From assembly GCA_002721305.1 (NCBI GenBank), contig PBKA01000006.1:186001-250000 (forward strand): a stretch of DNA of 64,000 nucleotides. The letters run 5' to 3'. The notes under the pieces were generated by a model that worked only from the letters and a program-made list of their open reading frames with translations, had not been told where the DNA came from and did not search any database. This document shows, piece after piece, positions 8,533-17,617 of this stretch. Position 1 is the first letter of the stretch, and each line of letters begins with the position of its first letter. The position numbers and the translations under genes were made by a program. Source of the stretch: Acidimicrobiaceae bacterium (GTDB taxonomy: Bacteria > Actinomycetota > Acidimicrobiia > Acidimicrobiales > Poriferisodalaceae).

Positions 8533-9753
8533 ATGCCGGACACAGAACAGATCATTCGCCTCGAGGAAGTGTTCAAGATTTTTGGGCCCCAACCACGAGG
8601 CCGAGCATTTGATCTAGCCCAAGCAGGTGTGCACAAGAACGATGTTCAAAAACAATCCGGCCACGTCGTCGGACTCAGCAACGTTTCGTTCACCATTGGA
8701 AAAGGCGAAATCTTCGTTGTTATGGGACTTTCAGGTTCCGGTAAATCCACCGCTATTCGCACTGTCAACAAGCTTCACGACGTGACGTCCGGAGAGGTTT
8801 GGGTTGATGGGGTTGACGTCCAAACGCTTCATGGCAAAGAACTCCAAGCATTTCGGCGGGAAAAAATGGGAATGGTCTTCCAACACTTCGCGTTGTTTCC
8901 TCATCGAAACGTCATCGACAACGTCGCCTACGGTCTAAAGGTCCAAAAAGTCGATAGGGCTGAACGCGAAACGGCGGCCTTAGGGGCTCTCAGACTGGTC
9001 GGCCTTGAACCTTACGCCGATAACGCTACGAGCGAGTTATCGGGCGGGATGCAGCAACGAGTCGGACTTGCTCGAGCGCTGGCGTCGGATCCGGACATCC
9101 TGTTAATGGATGAAGCTTTCAGCGCCTTGGATCCACTGATTAGACGTCAGATGCAAGACGAGCTGATGGCAATCCAAGATGAAGTTCACAAGACAATCCT
9201 TTTCATCACCCATGACCTGAACGAAGCCCTCCGTATAGGCGACCGAGTTTGCATCATGAAAGATGGAGTGGTCGTGCAGATCGGAACCCCCGAGGAAATC
9301 CTTACTGAACCAGCCACGGGCTACGTCGCGGAGTTCGTACAGGACGTTGACCAAGGTCGAGTGATCAAGGTTGAGGAGGTGATGGTCCCCGCGGATCCGA
9401 TCCTCGACAGCGCCGATTTTGAAGAAGTTCAGCGATCTGTCAGCGCATCCGGAGACCGACTCGTCGTCGACAACGCTGGGGTATGCGTTGGACTCGTCAC
9501 CAAATCCGACATAGAGCGAGTGCAACGCCAAGGCACACCGACGCTCAGCAGTGCCATTCGCACAGATGTTCCTGTTGCCAACCCCGATCAGACTCTGAAC
9601 GAACTGTATGCCGATGCCGGTAAAGGACTCCCAATAGCGTGCTGTGACCCCGCTGGTCGTCTGGTCGGGCGGCTTGACCCGACTGCAGTCCTCGAGGAAC
9701 TGGGACGTGTTGAGGCTTTGGCTGATGCCTTCGAACGAGAGGTATACATGTGA
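8533..9753 (+). CDS. proV: Glycine betaine/proline-type ABC transporter ATP-binding protein (ProV-like)
   Basis: A 406-residue ATPase that powers import of quaternary ammonium or sulfonium osmolytes. Walker A is at about 65-73 (GLSGSGKST), the signature is LSGGMQQRVGLARAL and Walker B is LLMDEAFSALDP. The C-terminal 130 residues form a CBS pair (EEVMVPADPILD to VGRLDPTAVLEELG), as in ProV and OpuAA, where this region senses ionic strength or nucleotide. Start ATG 8533 is chosen because homology begins just after it; an in-frame start at 8404 would add residues without similarity. GTGA overlap of 4 bases with proW shows coupling. Heads the block that runs to the DddP-like gene. Confidence 0.93.
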   Translation: MPDTEQIIRLEEVFKIFGPQPRGRAFDLAQAGVHKNDVQKQSGHVVGLSNVSFTIGKGEIFVVMGLSGSGKSTAIRTVNKLHDVTSGEVWVDGVDVQTLHGKELQAFRREKMGMVFQHFALFPHRNVIDNVAYGLKVQKVDRAERETAALGALRLVGLEPYADNATSELSGGMQQRVGLARALASDPDILLMDEAFSALDPLIRRQMQDELMAIQDEVHKTILFITHDLNEALRIGDRVCIMKDGVVVQIGTPEEILTEPATGYVAEFVQDVDQGRVIKVEEVMVPADPILDSADFEEVQRSVSASGDRLVVDNAGVCVGLVTKSDIERVQRQGTPTLSSAIRTDVPVANPDQTLNELYADAGKGLPIACCDPAGRLVGRLDPTAVLEELGRVEALADAFEREVYM

Positions 9754-12035
9754 AATCCCTATATGCAGCCGGTGGCGACGGACATTTTGTTGACCGCTCC
9801 GTCGGAAAGATAACCGACTTAGAAAAAGGCGATCAAGTCGCCGATGCGGTCGCTTCGGCCATCGAAATAATCGCGCTAATAGGGGTCTTTGCTATACCGA
9901 TTTTGATGCTCTTCGGAGCGCTCAGGAACCGCCGAACTGCGACCATTGTCGGCGGAGCGTTAGCTCTGGCCGGGGTTGTCTGGTACCGCAGCATTGGTGA
10001 TTGGGATCAACGACAAAATTCGATCCTGGACAAGTGGCAGATCCCCGTTGGTGACTGGGTCGAACAGATCACCATTTGGGTGGATCTCAACATGAAAGAA
10101 ACACTCGCGGCCATCAAGTGGCCATTTCAGACGATGCTCGAAATCATCGTCGACGAGTGGCTCCTTGGATTGTCGTGGATGACTGTATGTTTGGCCGCGT
10201 TTTTTGCTGGTTGGGCATTTCGCGGCCTTCAGGTTGGAGTCGGATCCTTTCTGGGTCTCACCGTTTGTGGCCTCTTGGGCGATGAATATTGGAAAGAAAC
10301 CGCTCGAACAATCGGCTTTATTGCCGTTGCGGTGATCTTGTGCGTGATCATCGGCATTCCCACTGGTGTTGCTTGTGGCAGAGTCGATGGCGTTTGGCGA
10401 ATCGTGCGCCCGGTGCTAGACGCCATGCAAGTGGTGCACTCATTCGTGTACATGCTTCCATTCGTCTTTTTCTTTGGAGTGGGATTTGTATCGGCAACGA
10501 TGGTGACGATGGTTTTCGCCCTGCCGCCCCTCATCCGGCTCACCAACCTAGGCATCCGGCAAGTGCCCGAGGACGTCGTGGAAGCGGCGCGGGCCTATGG
10601 CGCTTCGGAGAGACGTGTACTGACCGACGTTCAGCTACCACTCGCTCGCGCAGCGCTCATGACGGGCATCAACCAAACTCTCCTCTTAGCTATCTCCATG
10701 CTTGGAATCGCCGCAATTATGGGAGCCGGGGGACTCGGCAGGCTGCTGTATAGGGCGATTGCGAACCAAGACATAGCGCTTGCCGGTTCTGGTGGTCTTG
10801 CCTTCTTCATTGTTGCCGTAGTACTCGACCGGATGACACAACCCGACGACGGCGATCGGACTGGCCTTTTGGGGCGCATAGCTGCTGCATGGAAGAACAC
10901 CAGAACGCCCGAGGAGTTGCTGCCGAAAGGCTCCGACAAACCACAGGTTTCAGTCGAAGAGGAAGATCTCGACGCTATCTACCAGTCATTGACGCCTCGG
11001 GAGCGATTCGCCATGCGTGGCGCGACCCTGGGAGTCATAGTCGGAGTCATTGGGCTGTTCTTGCCATGGAACAAAGGTGCCGGGTTCGTGTCGGCATATG
11101 CCCGAAATGCTGATCACGATCTAGTGGGCGCTAGCTTCAACGGGTTTGCGGCATCTGGCGGTTCTTGGTTCGGCTTCCTGATTCTCCTATCGCTCCTCAC
11201 CGTCGCTTTTTCAATTTACGCGACGTGGAAAACACCTGGTCAGAGAAGCCGCTGGTTAGGGCCCGACGGCGCGGTGATATTCAGCCTTACCGGTTTGGTC
11301 GTCGCTGTTTCGGCGTTACTGGCCTCCGTACCTGACGAAGCAACGCAGTTCACCCGCTCCGCGGGGGTCTACATCACCTTCATCGGTTGCTTGATCGCCT
11401 CGGCTGGCGCTGTTGCGTGGGTTTGGAACGCTCCCATGGGAGCAAGGCGACCACTCGCGTCCGGCATCCGGGTGGGTCGTATCTTCGGCTTGGCGTTCGC
11501 GGTGCTGCTCATTGTGATTTCTGGCTACTCCGGTTGGACCTTCGATACCCGAGCCGAGTCGGTAATTGGACCCGAATTGCAGCTGCAACTTGATGCTATT
11601 CAAGCTCAAAGTGACGAAGCGGAAGCCCTCGGCGACAACGCCAAAGTAGGTAGTTTGGCCGCCGAATACACAGCACTCATCGCCAAGGCCCAGCGAACAG
11701 GTGATGTCATATATGACGGCTACTCCAATAAAGGAGCAGGACTTGGATGGCTTGGCTTGGCCGTAGGTCTACTCGCTCTTGTCGTCGCTATACCCGCCAG
11801 CGGATTCATCTCACAAGACGAACAATTTCTCTATCGATGGTGTTCCCTGGTATGCGGATTAGGGCTCGGCCTTCTCGCTCTTGGAATAGCGTGGGTCGCG
11901 AGCATCTCCCGTGTGGCTGATCCGAACCTCGTATCGGGCGTAGGAGCTATGTTTATGGCGTTTGCGGGCATCACCGGCGGCGCAAGTGTCAGGGCAACGT
12001 TGTCGGAGTTTGACCGAAAACAGGTCTATACATAG
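9750..12035 (+). CDS. proW: Glycine betaine/proline-type ABC permease (ProW-like) with a large extra C-terminal membrane domain
   Basis: A 761-residue membrane protein, more than twice the length of ordinary ProW. Residues about 90-370 are the permease core, with many hydrophobic helices and an EAA loop (EAARAYGASERRVL) that contacts the ATPase. After a charged linker (about 375-420) comes an additional region of roughly 340 residues. It holds about eight predicted hydrophobic segments and one hydrophilic, helix-prone segment rich in Ala, Glu and Gln (LQLQLDAIQAQSDEAEALG). I do not recognise this extra domain. Start is GTG at 9750, overlapping the proV stop. proX follows after 117 bases. The core assignment is firm; the role of the extension is open (osmosensing or assembly are guesses). 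Confidence 0.9.
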   Translation: MKSLYAAGGDGHFVDRSVGKITDLEKGDQVADAVASAIEIIALIGVFAIPILMLFGALRNRRTATIVGGALALAGVVWYRSIGDWDQRQNSILDKWQIPVGDWVEQITIWVDLNMKETLAAIKWPFQTMLEIIVDEWLLGLSWMTVCLAAFFAGWAFRGLQVGVGSFLGLTVCGLLGDEYWKETARTIGFIAVAVILCVIIGIPTGVACGRVDGVWRIVRPVLDAMQVVHSFVYMLPFVFFFGVGFVSATMVTMVFALPPLIRLTNLGIRQVPEDVVEAARAYGASERRVLTDVQLPLARAALMTGINQTLLLAISMLGIAAIMGAGGLGRLLYRAIANQDIALAGSGGLAFFIVAVVLDRMTQPDDGDRTGLLGRIAAAWKNTRTPEELLPKGSDKPQVSVEEEDLDAIYQSLTPRERFAMRGATLGVIVGVIGLFLPWNKGAGFVSAYARNADHDLVGASFNGFAASGGSWFGFLILLSLLTVAFSIYATWKTPGQRSRWLGPDGAVIFSLTGLVVAVSALLASVPDEATQFTRSAGVYITFIGCLIASAGAVAWVWNAPMGARRPLASGIRVGRIFGLAFAVLLIVISGYSGWTFDTRAESVIGPELQLQLDAIQAQSDEAEALGDNAKVGSLAAEYTALIAKAQRTGDVIYDGYSNKGAGLGWLGLAVGLLALVVAIPASGFISQDEQFLYRWCSLVCGLGLGLLALGIAWVASISRVADPNLVSGVGAMFMAFAGITGGASVRATLSEFDRKQVYT

Positions 12036-12152
12036 CCCCCTTTCCGCTCCGGATGCTGGGTTTTGGCCTTTTGTTGGACTAACCTGCTTGTCGCCGTCTG
12101 GAGTCGAATACTCGCGGGCGAATATCTAGGGACTCTAGGGAGGGCCCCCTTT

Positions 12153-13322
12153 ATGAAGAAGAAAATAATGACGCGCGGTGTCGCTGTTGCGGCTGCTGCG
12201 CTCCTAATATTGGCCGCTTGCGGCAGTGACGACGACTCAGGCTCTGATAGCTCATCGGATGCTTCAGCTTCTGCGCCTGCGACCACAGAGGCAGCGGCGA
12301 TGAACATGACACCTGGTGAAGGTGTGAGTGTCACGGTCGGCCGCGCTAGCTGGAGCACCGGCTACGTTCAAGCCGAAATTTACACAGCACTGATGCGTGA
12401 GCTCGGTTACACCGTCTCCGAGTCAGCTGACATGGAACTGGGTCCTCAAAACGCGTTTATGGCTATGGCTGAAGGCGACATGGACTTCTGGGCAAACACG
12501 TGGATGCCCGGCCACCAAAGTTGGCTCGACGCCGAACGTACAGACGGCTCACTAGTTGGTGAAGTTGTGAGCGTAATTGGTGAAGAAATGATGTCAGGTG
12601 GCCTCCAGGGCTATCTGATCACCAAGTCTTTCGCCGACGAGTACGGCATTTGGACCCTTGAGGATCTGGATAATAATGCTGACGCAATTGCTGCCTACGA
12701 CGCGACCGATGCCAACCCGGGTAACGGAATGGTCGACATCATGGGCTGCCCAGAGGACTGGACTTGCGACAACATCATCAACTCGCAACTTGCCTTCGCT
12801 GGTTACAAGAACCTTCAACAGGTGAAGGCTGGCTACGACCCAATGTGGGCGCAAGCGGTTGACATGGTCAACGAGGGGCTACCTGTTGTTGCTTACACAT
12901 GGACACCTTCGGCTTACATCACCCAGATCCGTCCGGGTGATAACGCCTACTGGCTTGGAATGGAAGCCATCTTGGATGACTCCAATCCAATGGGTCAAGA
13001 CGGCGGTGAGGGCTGGGATCAGCGTCCCGGCACCGCGGCCATCAGTGAAGACCAGTGTCCTGCACGTAGCGCCGACGGCATGTGCCCCATCGGCTGGAAA
13101 GCCGCTGACATCCGGGCTGCTGCTAACAATGACTTCCTTGCTGCAAACCCAGCAGCGGAGGAGCTGTTGAAGCAAATAACATTCTCCGTGATGGAGATCT
13201 CGCTGGCGAACGTAGCGCAAGGAGAAGGTGCTGATCCTAAGGATCTCGCTGCCGACTGGATTGCGGACAACCGTTCTAAGGTCGACGGCTGGCTTGACGC
13301 CGCTCGCGCTGCCGCTGGCTGA
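12153..13322 (+). CDS. proX: Glycine betaine/choline-type ABC substrate-binding lipoprotein (ProX/OpuAC family)
   Basis: A 389-residue secreted binding protein of the OpuAC fold. The signal peptide ends in the lipobox LAAC at 20-23, so Cys23 is the predicted lipidation site. A Ser/Asp/Ala/Thr-rich linker follows. The mature domain has the Trp-rich elements used by this family to cage a trimethylammonium or dimethylsulfonium head by cation-pi contacts (RASWSTGY, DFWANTWMPGHQSW, TWTPSAYI). Glycine betaine, proline betaine, carnitine or DMSP are all possible ligands. Start ATG 12153 has AGGGAGGG 8 bases upstream; a longer frame from 12063 would displace the signal peptide. A strong terminator follows about 45 bases after the stop. 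Confidence 0.92.
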   Translation: MKKKIMTRGVAVAAAALLILAACGSDDDSGSDSSSDASASAPATTEAAAMNMTPGEGVSVTVGRASWSTGYVQAEIYTALMRELGYTVSESADMELGPQNAFMAMAEGDMDFWANTWMPGHQSWLDAERTDGSLVGEVVSVIGEEMMSGGLQGYLITKSFADEYGIWTLEDLDNNADAIAAYDATDANPGNGMVDIMGCPEDWTCDNIINSQLAFAGYKNLQQVKAGYDPMWAQAVDMVNEGLPVVAYTWTPSAYITQIRPGDNAYWLGMEAILDDSNPMGQDGGEGWDQRPGTAAISEDQCPARSADGMCPIGWKAADIRAAANNDFLAANPAAEELLKQITFSVMEISLANVAQGEGADPKDLAADWIADNRSKVDGWLDAARAAAG

Positions 13323-13365
13323 TAGCTGAATATTTCTGCTTCCTCCGGGGGCAGGACACATCGGA

Positions 13366-13402
13366 AGAGGGCGGAGCTCAGGCTCCGCTCTCTCCGCGTT
13401 TT
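13366..13402 (+). terminator. Rho-independent terminator after proX
   Basis: A 12-base-pair stem with a single G-T wobble (13366-13377 pairs with 13382-13393), a TCAG loop, then a short CCGCG spacer and TTTT. It lies between proX and the leader ORF of the MttB gene. It would separate transport and catabolic transcription, or allow partial read-through. The T-run is short, so termination may be incomplete. Confidence 0.7.
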
Positions 13403-13481
13403 GCTATCCAAGTTTCTGATGACTAGTTACTCTTCTTGCAAACGATTCAGGTGTAGCGTCGCCCCACTCCGGAGGGATCAC

Positions 13482-13538
13482 ATGAAACAACCCGACATCA
13501 GCCATAAGGTCCCCTACACACCGCCCGGCCATGTCTAA
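13482..13538 (+). CDS. Short leader ORF (18 codons) overlapping the MttB start
   Basis: ATG at 13482 is preceded by a strong ribosome site (GGAGGG, 5 bases upstream) and encodes MKQPDISHKVPYTPPGHV before TAA at 13536-13538. The MttB-family ATG at 13531 lies inside this ORF's last codons and has no ribosome site of its own. The simplest reading is that ribosomes load at the leader and re-initiate on the methyltransferase, so the peptide serves translational coupling. A real peptide function cannot be excluded. No run of a single amino acid suggests classical attenuation. Confidence 0.5.
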   Translation: MKQPDISHKVPYTPPGHV

Positions 13539-15057
13539 ACGTGGCGCGCGTTCTACCCGGTCCAAGACTCGTGATCCAGTACAGGAACAACCCGATTGGA
13601 AGCAACCTCAGATGCGTTTCGAACCGCTCAGAGCTGTTTCCGATGACGAACTAGAGGCAATCCACCTTGCGTCCCTCGAGGTACTCGCGACCACTGGAAT
13701 AGATTTTCTCGACGACCAAGCCAAAGAACAGCTGGCCGACGCGGGCGCAGATGTGTCGGGAAACCGTGTCCGATTCGATTCCGACCTCATCGAAGGCCTA
13801 GTGAAACTGGCTCCGTCTGAATTCTTACTTCACGGCCGCGAACCACATCGCGACCTCTTATTCGGGGGCAATCATCTGATTTTCACGTCAGTTGCAAGCC
13901 CGCCCTTCGTTACCGGCTTCGGCCGAGGCCGACGTGACGGCAATCGGGAGGACTATCGAAACCTCATCAAAATGGGGCAGGTGCTGAATTCGGTTCACAC
14001 AGTGGCTGGTTACCCCGTTGAGCCCATGGACCTTCATCCATCGATCCGTCACCTCGAGGCCAGCTATGACATGTTGACCCTGTCGGACAAGGTGCCCTTC
14101 GTCTACAGCTTGGGAAAACAAAGAAACCGCGACGTCATCGAAATGGTCCGCATCGCACGCGGAGTCGATGCAAAAACCATGGACCAGCAGCCATCGCTCT
14201 ACTCCGTCATCAACGCCAGCACTCCCCTGCGCTACGACGCTCCCATGCTTCAAGGCATACAAGAGATGTCATCGCGCAACCAACTCATTGTGATCACCCC
14301 GTTTACCTTGGCCGGCGCCATGGCACCAGTAACAATCGCAGGAGCGCTCGTGCTTCAAAACGCTGAGGCATTGGCAGGCGTGGCCTACACCCAAGTCGTT
14401 CGTAAGGGAGCTCCGGTCGCCTACGGCGGGTTCACATCCAATGTCGATATGCGCTCTGGGAGCCCGGCGTTCGGAACACCTGAGTACTGGAAAGCCTGCT
14501 TGATAGGTGGTCAACTAGCCCGTCGTTACGGTCTCCCCTACAGATCATCGAATGTCAATGCGTCCAACAGCGTCGACGCTCAATCAGCTTATGAAAGCAC
14601 GATTGCTATCTGGGGTGCGGTCATGGGCGGGGTCAACTTGCTCCTCCACGGAACAGGTTGGCTCGAAGGCGGCTTGTTGACGTCCTACGAGAAGTTTGTG
14701 ATCGATGCCGATATTTTGAACATGGTCACTGAAATGTTGCGCCCAATTACCGTCGATGACGCCACCTTGGCAGTGGAGGCCATCGCCGAAGTAGGGCCAG
14801 CCGGGCATTTCTTTGGATCGCCCCACACCCAGGAGCGTTACGAATCGGAACACTTTCAACCCATGGTTTCGAGTTGGAGTAACTATGAGTCATGGGAGGA
14901 ATCCGGACGGTTGGAAGCCCATCACCGCGCCGAAGTCCTAGCCAAAACCATTGTGGCTGCCCACACTGAGCCTCCATTCGACCCAGAGCGTCGACGTCAA
15001 CTAGACGAATTTCTGGCTCGACGCGTGGCAGAAGGTGGCGTACCCACCGATTACTAA
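13531..15057 (+). CDS. MttB-superfamily methyltransferase (non-pyrrolysine type)
   Basis: A 508-residue member of the trimethylamine/quaternary-amine:corrinoid methyltransferase superfamily. The frame has no internal amber codon, so it belongs with the non-pyrrolysine branch (glycine betaine MtgB, proline betaine MtpB, carnitine MtcB). These members transfer a methyl group from a quaternary amine to a corrinoid protein. Visible family blocks include SLEVLATTGIDFLDD near the N-terminus, the HLEASYDML region, the PFTLAGAMAPVTIAGAL block and GGVNLLLHGTGWLEGGL. No corrinoid protein or reactivase is encoded in this window. It precedes a dimethylglycine-dehydrogenase-like gene by 15 bases, which favours betaine to dimethylglycine to sarcosine. 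DMSP as the methyl donor is an alternative. Confidence 0.85.
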   Translation: MSKRGARSTRSKTRDPVQEQPDWKQPQMRFEPLRAVSDDELEAIHLASLEVLATTGIDFLDDQAKEQLADAGADVSGNRVRFDSDLIEGLVKLAPSEFLLHGREPHRDLLFGGNHLIFTSVASPPFVTGFGRGRRDGNREDYRNLIKMGQVLNSVHTVAGYPVEPMDLHPSIRHLEASYDMLTLSDKVPFVYSLGKQRNRDVIEMVRIARGVDAKTMDQQPSLYSVINASTPLRYDAPMLQGIQEMSSRNQLIVITPFTLAGAMAPVTIAGALVLQNAEALAGVAYTQVVRKGAPVAYGGFTSNVDMRSGSPAFGTPEYWKACLIGGQLARRYGLPYRSSNVNASNSVDAQSAYESTIAIWGAVMGGVNLLLHGTGWLEGGLLTSYEKFVIDADILNMVTEMLRPITVDDATLAVEAIAEVGPAGHFFGSPHTQERYESEHFQPMVSSWSNYESWEESGRLEAHHRAEVLAKTIVAAHTEPPFDPERRRQLDEFLARRVAEGGVPTDY

Positions 15058-15072
15058 GGAAAGCAACGAGTT

Positions 15073-17616
15073 GTGACTGATCTACCCAGCGAAACCCAAG
15101 TCATAGTCATAGGGGGTGGAGTCATTGGCGCCAGTGTCCTCTATCACCTGACTCAAGCCGGTTGGACTGATGTCGTTCTTCTCGAACGAACTGAACTTAC
15201 CGCCGGTTCTACATGGCACTCCGCTGGTGGGATGCACACCCTCAATGCGGACCCCAACGTCGCCAAGCTCCAGCAGTACACCATTGAGCTTTACAAAGAG
15301 ATCGAGGAACTATCTGGTCAAGACTGCGGCGTCACCGTCACAGGAGGGATAATGCTCGCCGACAACGAGCAACGCATGGACTGGCTCCGCAACGCCCACG
15401 CCCGCGGCCGCTATCTGGGTATGGAGACCGAACTGCTGTCGGTTGCCGAGGCCAAGGAATTGCTGCCGATTTTCGATGAACAGTTCTTTGTCGGCGCCAT
15501 GTACGACGCCCATGAAGGACACGTCGATCCGTCAGGTGTGACCCACGCATTCGCGAAAGCAGCGCGACAGAATGGTGCTCAAATCTTCCGGGACACCTGG
15601 GTCCGCGACCTGGAGCCAACATCTGATGGCCGTTGGTCAGTTCACACCTTTAGAACAAGCACCGGGGAAGAACTCGACACAATTCGGTCCGCACACGTGG
15701 TTAATGCTGGTGGTTTGTGGGCACGCGAAGTCGGACGAATGGTAGGCCTCAACTTGCCAGTGCTCGCAATGGAGCACACATACATTCTGACCGAAGACCT
15801 CCCCGCTGTGGCGGACTACAACGCACGAACCGGTCACCAATTTCTTCACAGCATCGATTTCGGTGGCGAGATATACATGCGTCAGGAAGGCGGCGGCCTG
15901 CTTCTCGGAACCTACGAACACAATGGGAGGCCTTGGTCTCCGAACGAAACTCCTTGGGACTTTGGTATGGAGTTGCTCGCTCCGGATCTTGAACACATCG
16001 CGCAAAACCTCGACGTGGGTTTCGCCCATTTCCCCATCTTCGCGGAGGCCGGCTTGAAGCAGGTGATAAACGGCCCATTCACCTTCTCCCCTGACGGCAA
16101 TCCACTACTCGGCCCTGTCAGAGGTTTACCCGGGTACTGGTGTGCGTGTGCCGTCATGGCCGGAATTTCCCAATCAGGCGGGGTTGGCCTTGCTTTGGCC
16201 AACTGGATGACCGACGGCGACCCGGGCTTCGACGTATGGGGTATGGACGTCAGCAGGTACGGCGATTTCAGCACCAGCGCCTACACGCAAGCCAAAGTCA
16301 AAGAGAACTACGCACGCCGTTTCCGGATCACATACCCGAACGAATTCCTACCGGTCGGCCGTCCACTGCAGACAACTCCGATACACGATCGCCTAGTCGA
16401 TCTCAATGCCGTGTGGGGTGAGTCCTACGGGCTGGAAGTCGCCCAATGGTTCCAAGAGCCTGGGAAGACACCCACCGAAGATCTCACGTGGTACCGCTCC
16501 AACGCCTGGAAGTCGACCGCACAAGAGAGTCACGCCGTTCGGACTGCGGTCGGCATCACCGATACGTCAGGGTTTTCGAAATTCCAGTTCACCGGACCCG
16601 GTGCACGCGACTTTCTATCAAACTTGCTGGCCGGACGGATACCAGCCCCGGGCCGCTTGACATTGACACCGATGTTGAACGAAAACGGAAACCTGATCGG
16701 GGATTTGACGGTGGGCTGCGTTCCGCCATCACCAGGGCAAGCCGAAGGACCCTTTGGAACCATCATCGGAGGAAGTACCAGCAACACTGCTAGAGAGGAA
16801 TCCTTTTATCTCTTTGGTTCTGGTATCGCCGAGCGGTACTACGAACGACACTTCGACCAAACTCTCACTGCCTGGGCAGGTGAACCCTGTTCCTACATCA
16901 CCCGCGGGTACGAGCTGACTGGACTGTCCATCGCAGGACCCCAATGCCGCGAATTGCTTCAAAGGTGCGTCGAAAGCGACGTATCAAATGAAGCTTTTCC
17001 CTTCCTGAACTTCCAATCCCTAGAAGTGGGTCTCGCCCCGGTTCTTGTCGGCCGGCTGACATTTACAGGAGATCTGGGTTACGAACTTTGGATGCCGGCA
17101 CGCTATCAGCGGTATTTGTTCGATCTTCTGATCGACGCGGGCAAAGACCTTGGGATCAGGCCGTTTGGTAGCTCCGCGTTGAACAGTCTGAGACTAGAGA
17201 AAAGCTTTGGCTCCTGGGGTCGCGAATATCGACCGATATATGACCCATTTGAAGCAGGACTTGACCGCTTCATCGACACGAATCGCAACTTCATCGGCGC
17301 CGAAGCGCTCGCAGCCAAACGCCCAGGCGGAACCACTAAAGCATTACGGACATGGACCGTCGACGTTCCCGACAACGACCAAGCTGCCGATGTTCTCGGT
17401 GACGAACCGATCTGGCTCGGTGAGACGGTTGTCGGATGGGTTACCTCTGGAGGCTATGCCCACAATTCCGCTTCCTCGGTCGCCATGGGTTATATCCCCG
17501 CTGAATTAGTCGACAGCACTGAACCATGGCAGATCGAGGTTTTGGGGATTAGACGCCGAGCCACGCTGCTCTCCGAACCACTCTTTGACCCCCTCGGAGA
17601 AAGGATGCGCGGTTGA
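15073..17616 (+). CDS. Dimethylglycine/sarcosine dehydrogenase-like FAD protein with GcvT domain
   Basis: An 847-residue two-domain enzyme. Residues 10-400 form a DAO-type FAD oxidoreductase: Rossmann motif GGGVIG at 14-19, and His49 in the GSTWH motif, the residue that carries covalent FAD in dimethylglycine dehydrogenase. Residues about 430-840 are a GcvT/aminomethyltransferase-like domain that passes the oxidised methyl group to tetrahydrofolate (LGYELWMPA and the C-terminal barrel are recognisable). Expected reaction: oxidative demethylation of an N-methylated glycine with formation of methylene-THF. Start is GTG at 15073. It lies 15 bases after MttB, and the DddP-like gene begins one base after its stop, so all three are probably co-transcribed. 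Not DmdA, which lacks the FAD domain. Confidence 0.88.
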   Translation: MTDLPSETQVIVIGGGVIGASVLYHLTQAGWTDVVLLERTELTAGSTWHSAGGMHTLNADPNVAKLQQYTIELYKEIEELSGQDCGVTVTGGIMLADNEQRMDWLRNAHARGRYLGMETELLSVAEAKELLPIFDEQFFVGAMYDAHEGHVDPSGVTHAFAKAARQNGAQIFRDTWVRDLEPTSDGRWSVHTFRTSTGEELDTIRSAHVVNAGGLWAREVGRMVGLNLPVLAMEHTYILTEDLPAVADYNARTGHQFLHSIDFGGEIYMRQEGGGLLLGTYEHNGRPWSPNETPWDFGMELLAPDLEHIAQNLDVGFAHFPIFAEAGLKQVINGPFTFSPDGNPLLGPVRGLPGYWCACAVMAGISQSGGVGLALANWMTDGDPGFDVWGMDVSRYGDFSTSAYTQAKVKENYARRFRITYPNEFLPVGRPLQTTPIHDRLVDLNAVWGESYGLEVAQWFQEPGKTPTEDLTWYRSNAWKSTAQESHAVRTAVGITDTSGFSKFQFTGPGARDFLSNLLAGRIPAPGRLTLTPMLNENGNLIGDLTVGCVPPSPGQAEGPFGTIIGGSTSNTAREESFYLFGSGIAERYYERHFDQTLTAWAGEPCSYITRGYELTGLSIAGPQCRELLQRCVESDVSNEAFPFLNFQSLEVGLAPVLVGRLTFTGDLGYELWMPARYQRYLFDLLIDAGKDLGIRPFGSSALNSLRLEKSFGSWGREYRPIYDPFEAGLDRFIDTNRNFIGAEALAAKRPGGTTKALRTWTVDVPDNDQAADVLGDEPIWLGETVVGWVTSGGYAHNSASSVAMGYIPAELVDSTEPWQIEVLGIRRRATLLSEPLFDPLGERMRG

Positions 17617-17617
17617 A

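Noticed and set aside
15073..17616. DMSP demethylase DmdA
   Set aside because: DmdA is a GcvT-type protein of about 370 residues without a flavin domain. This protein has an N-terminal FAD domain with the GSTWH flavin-attachment motif.
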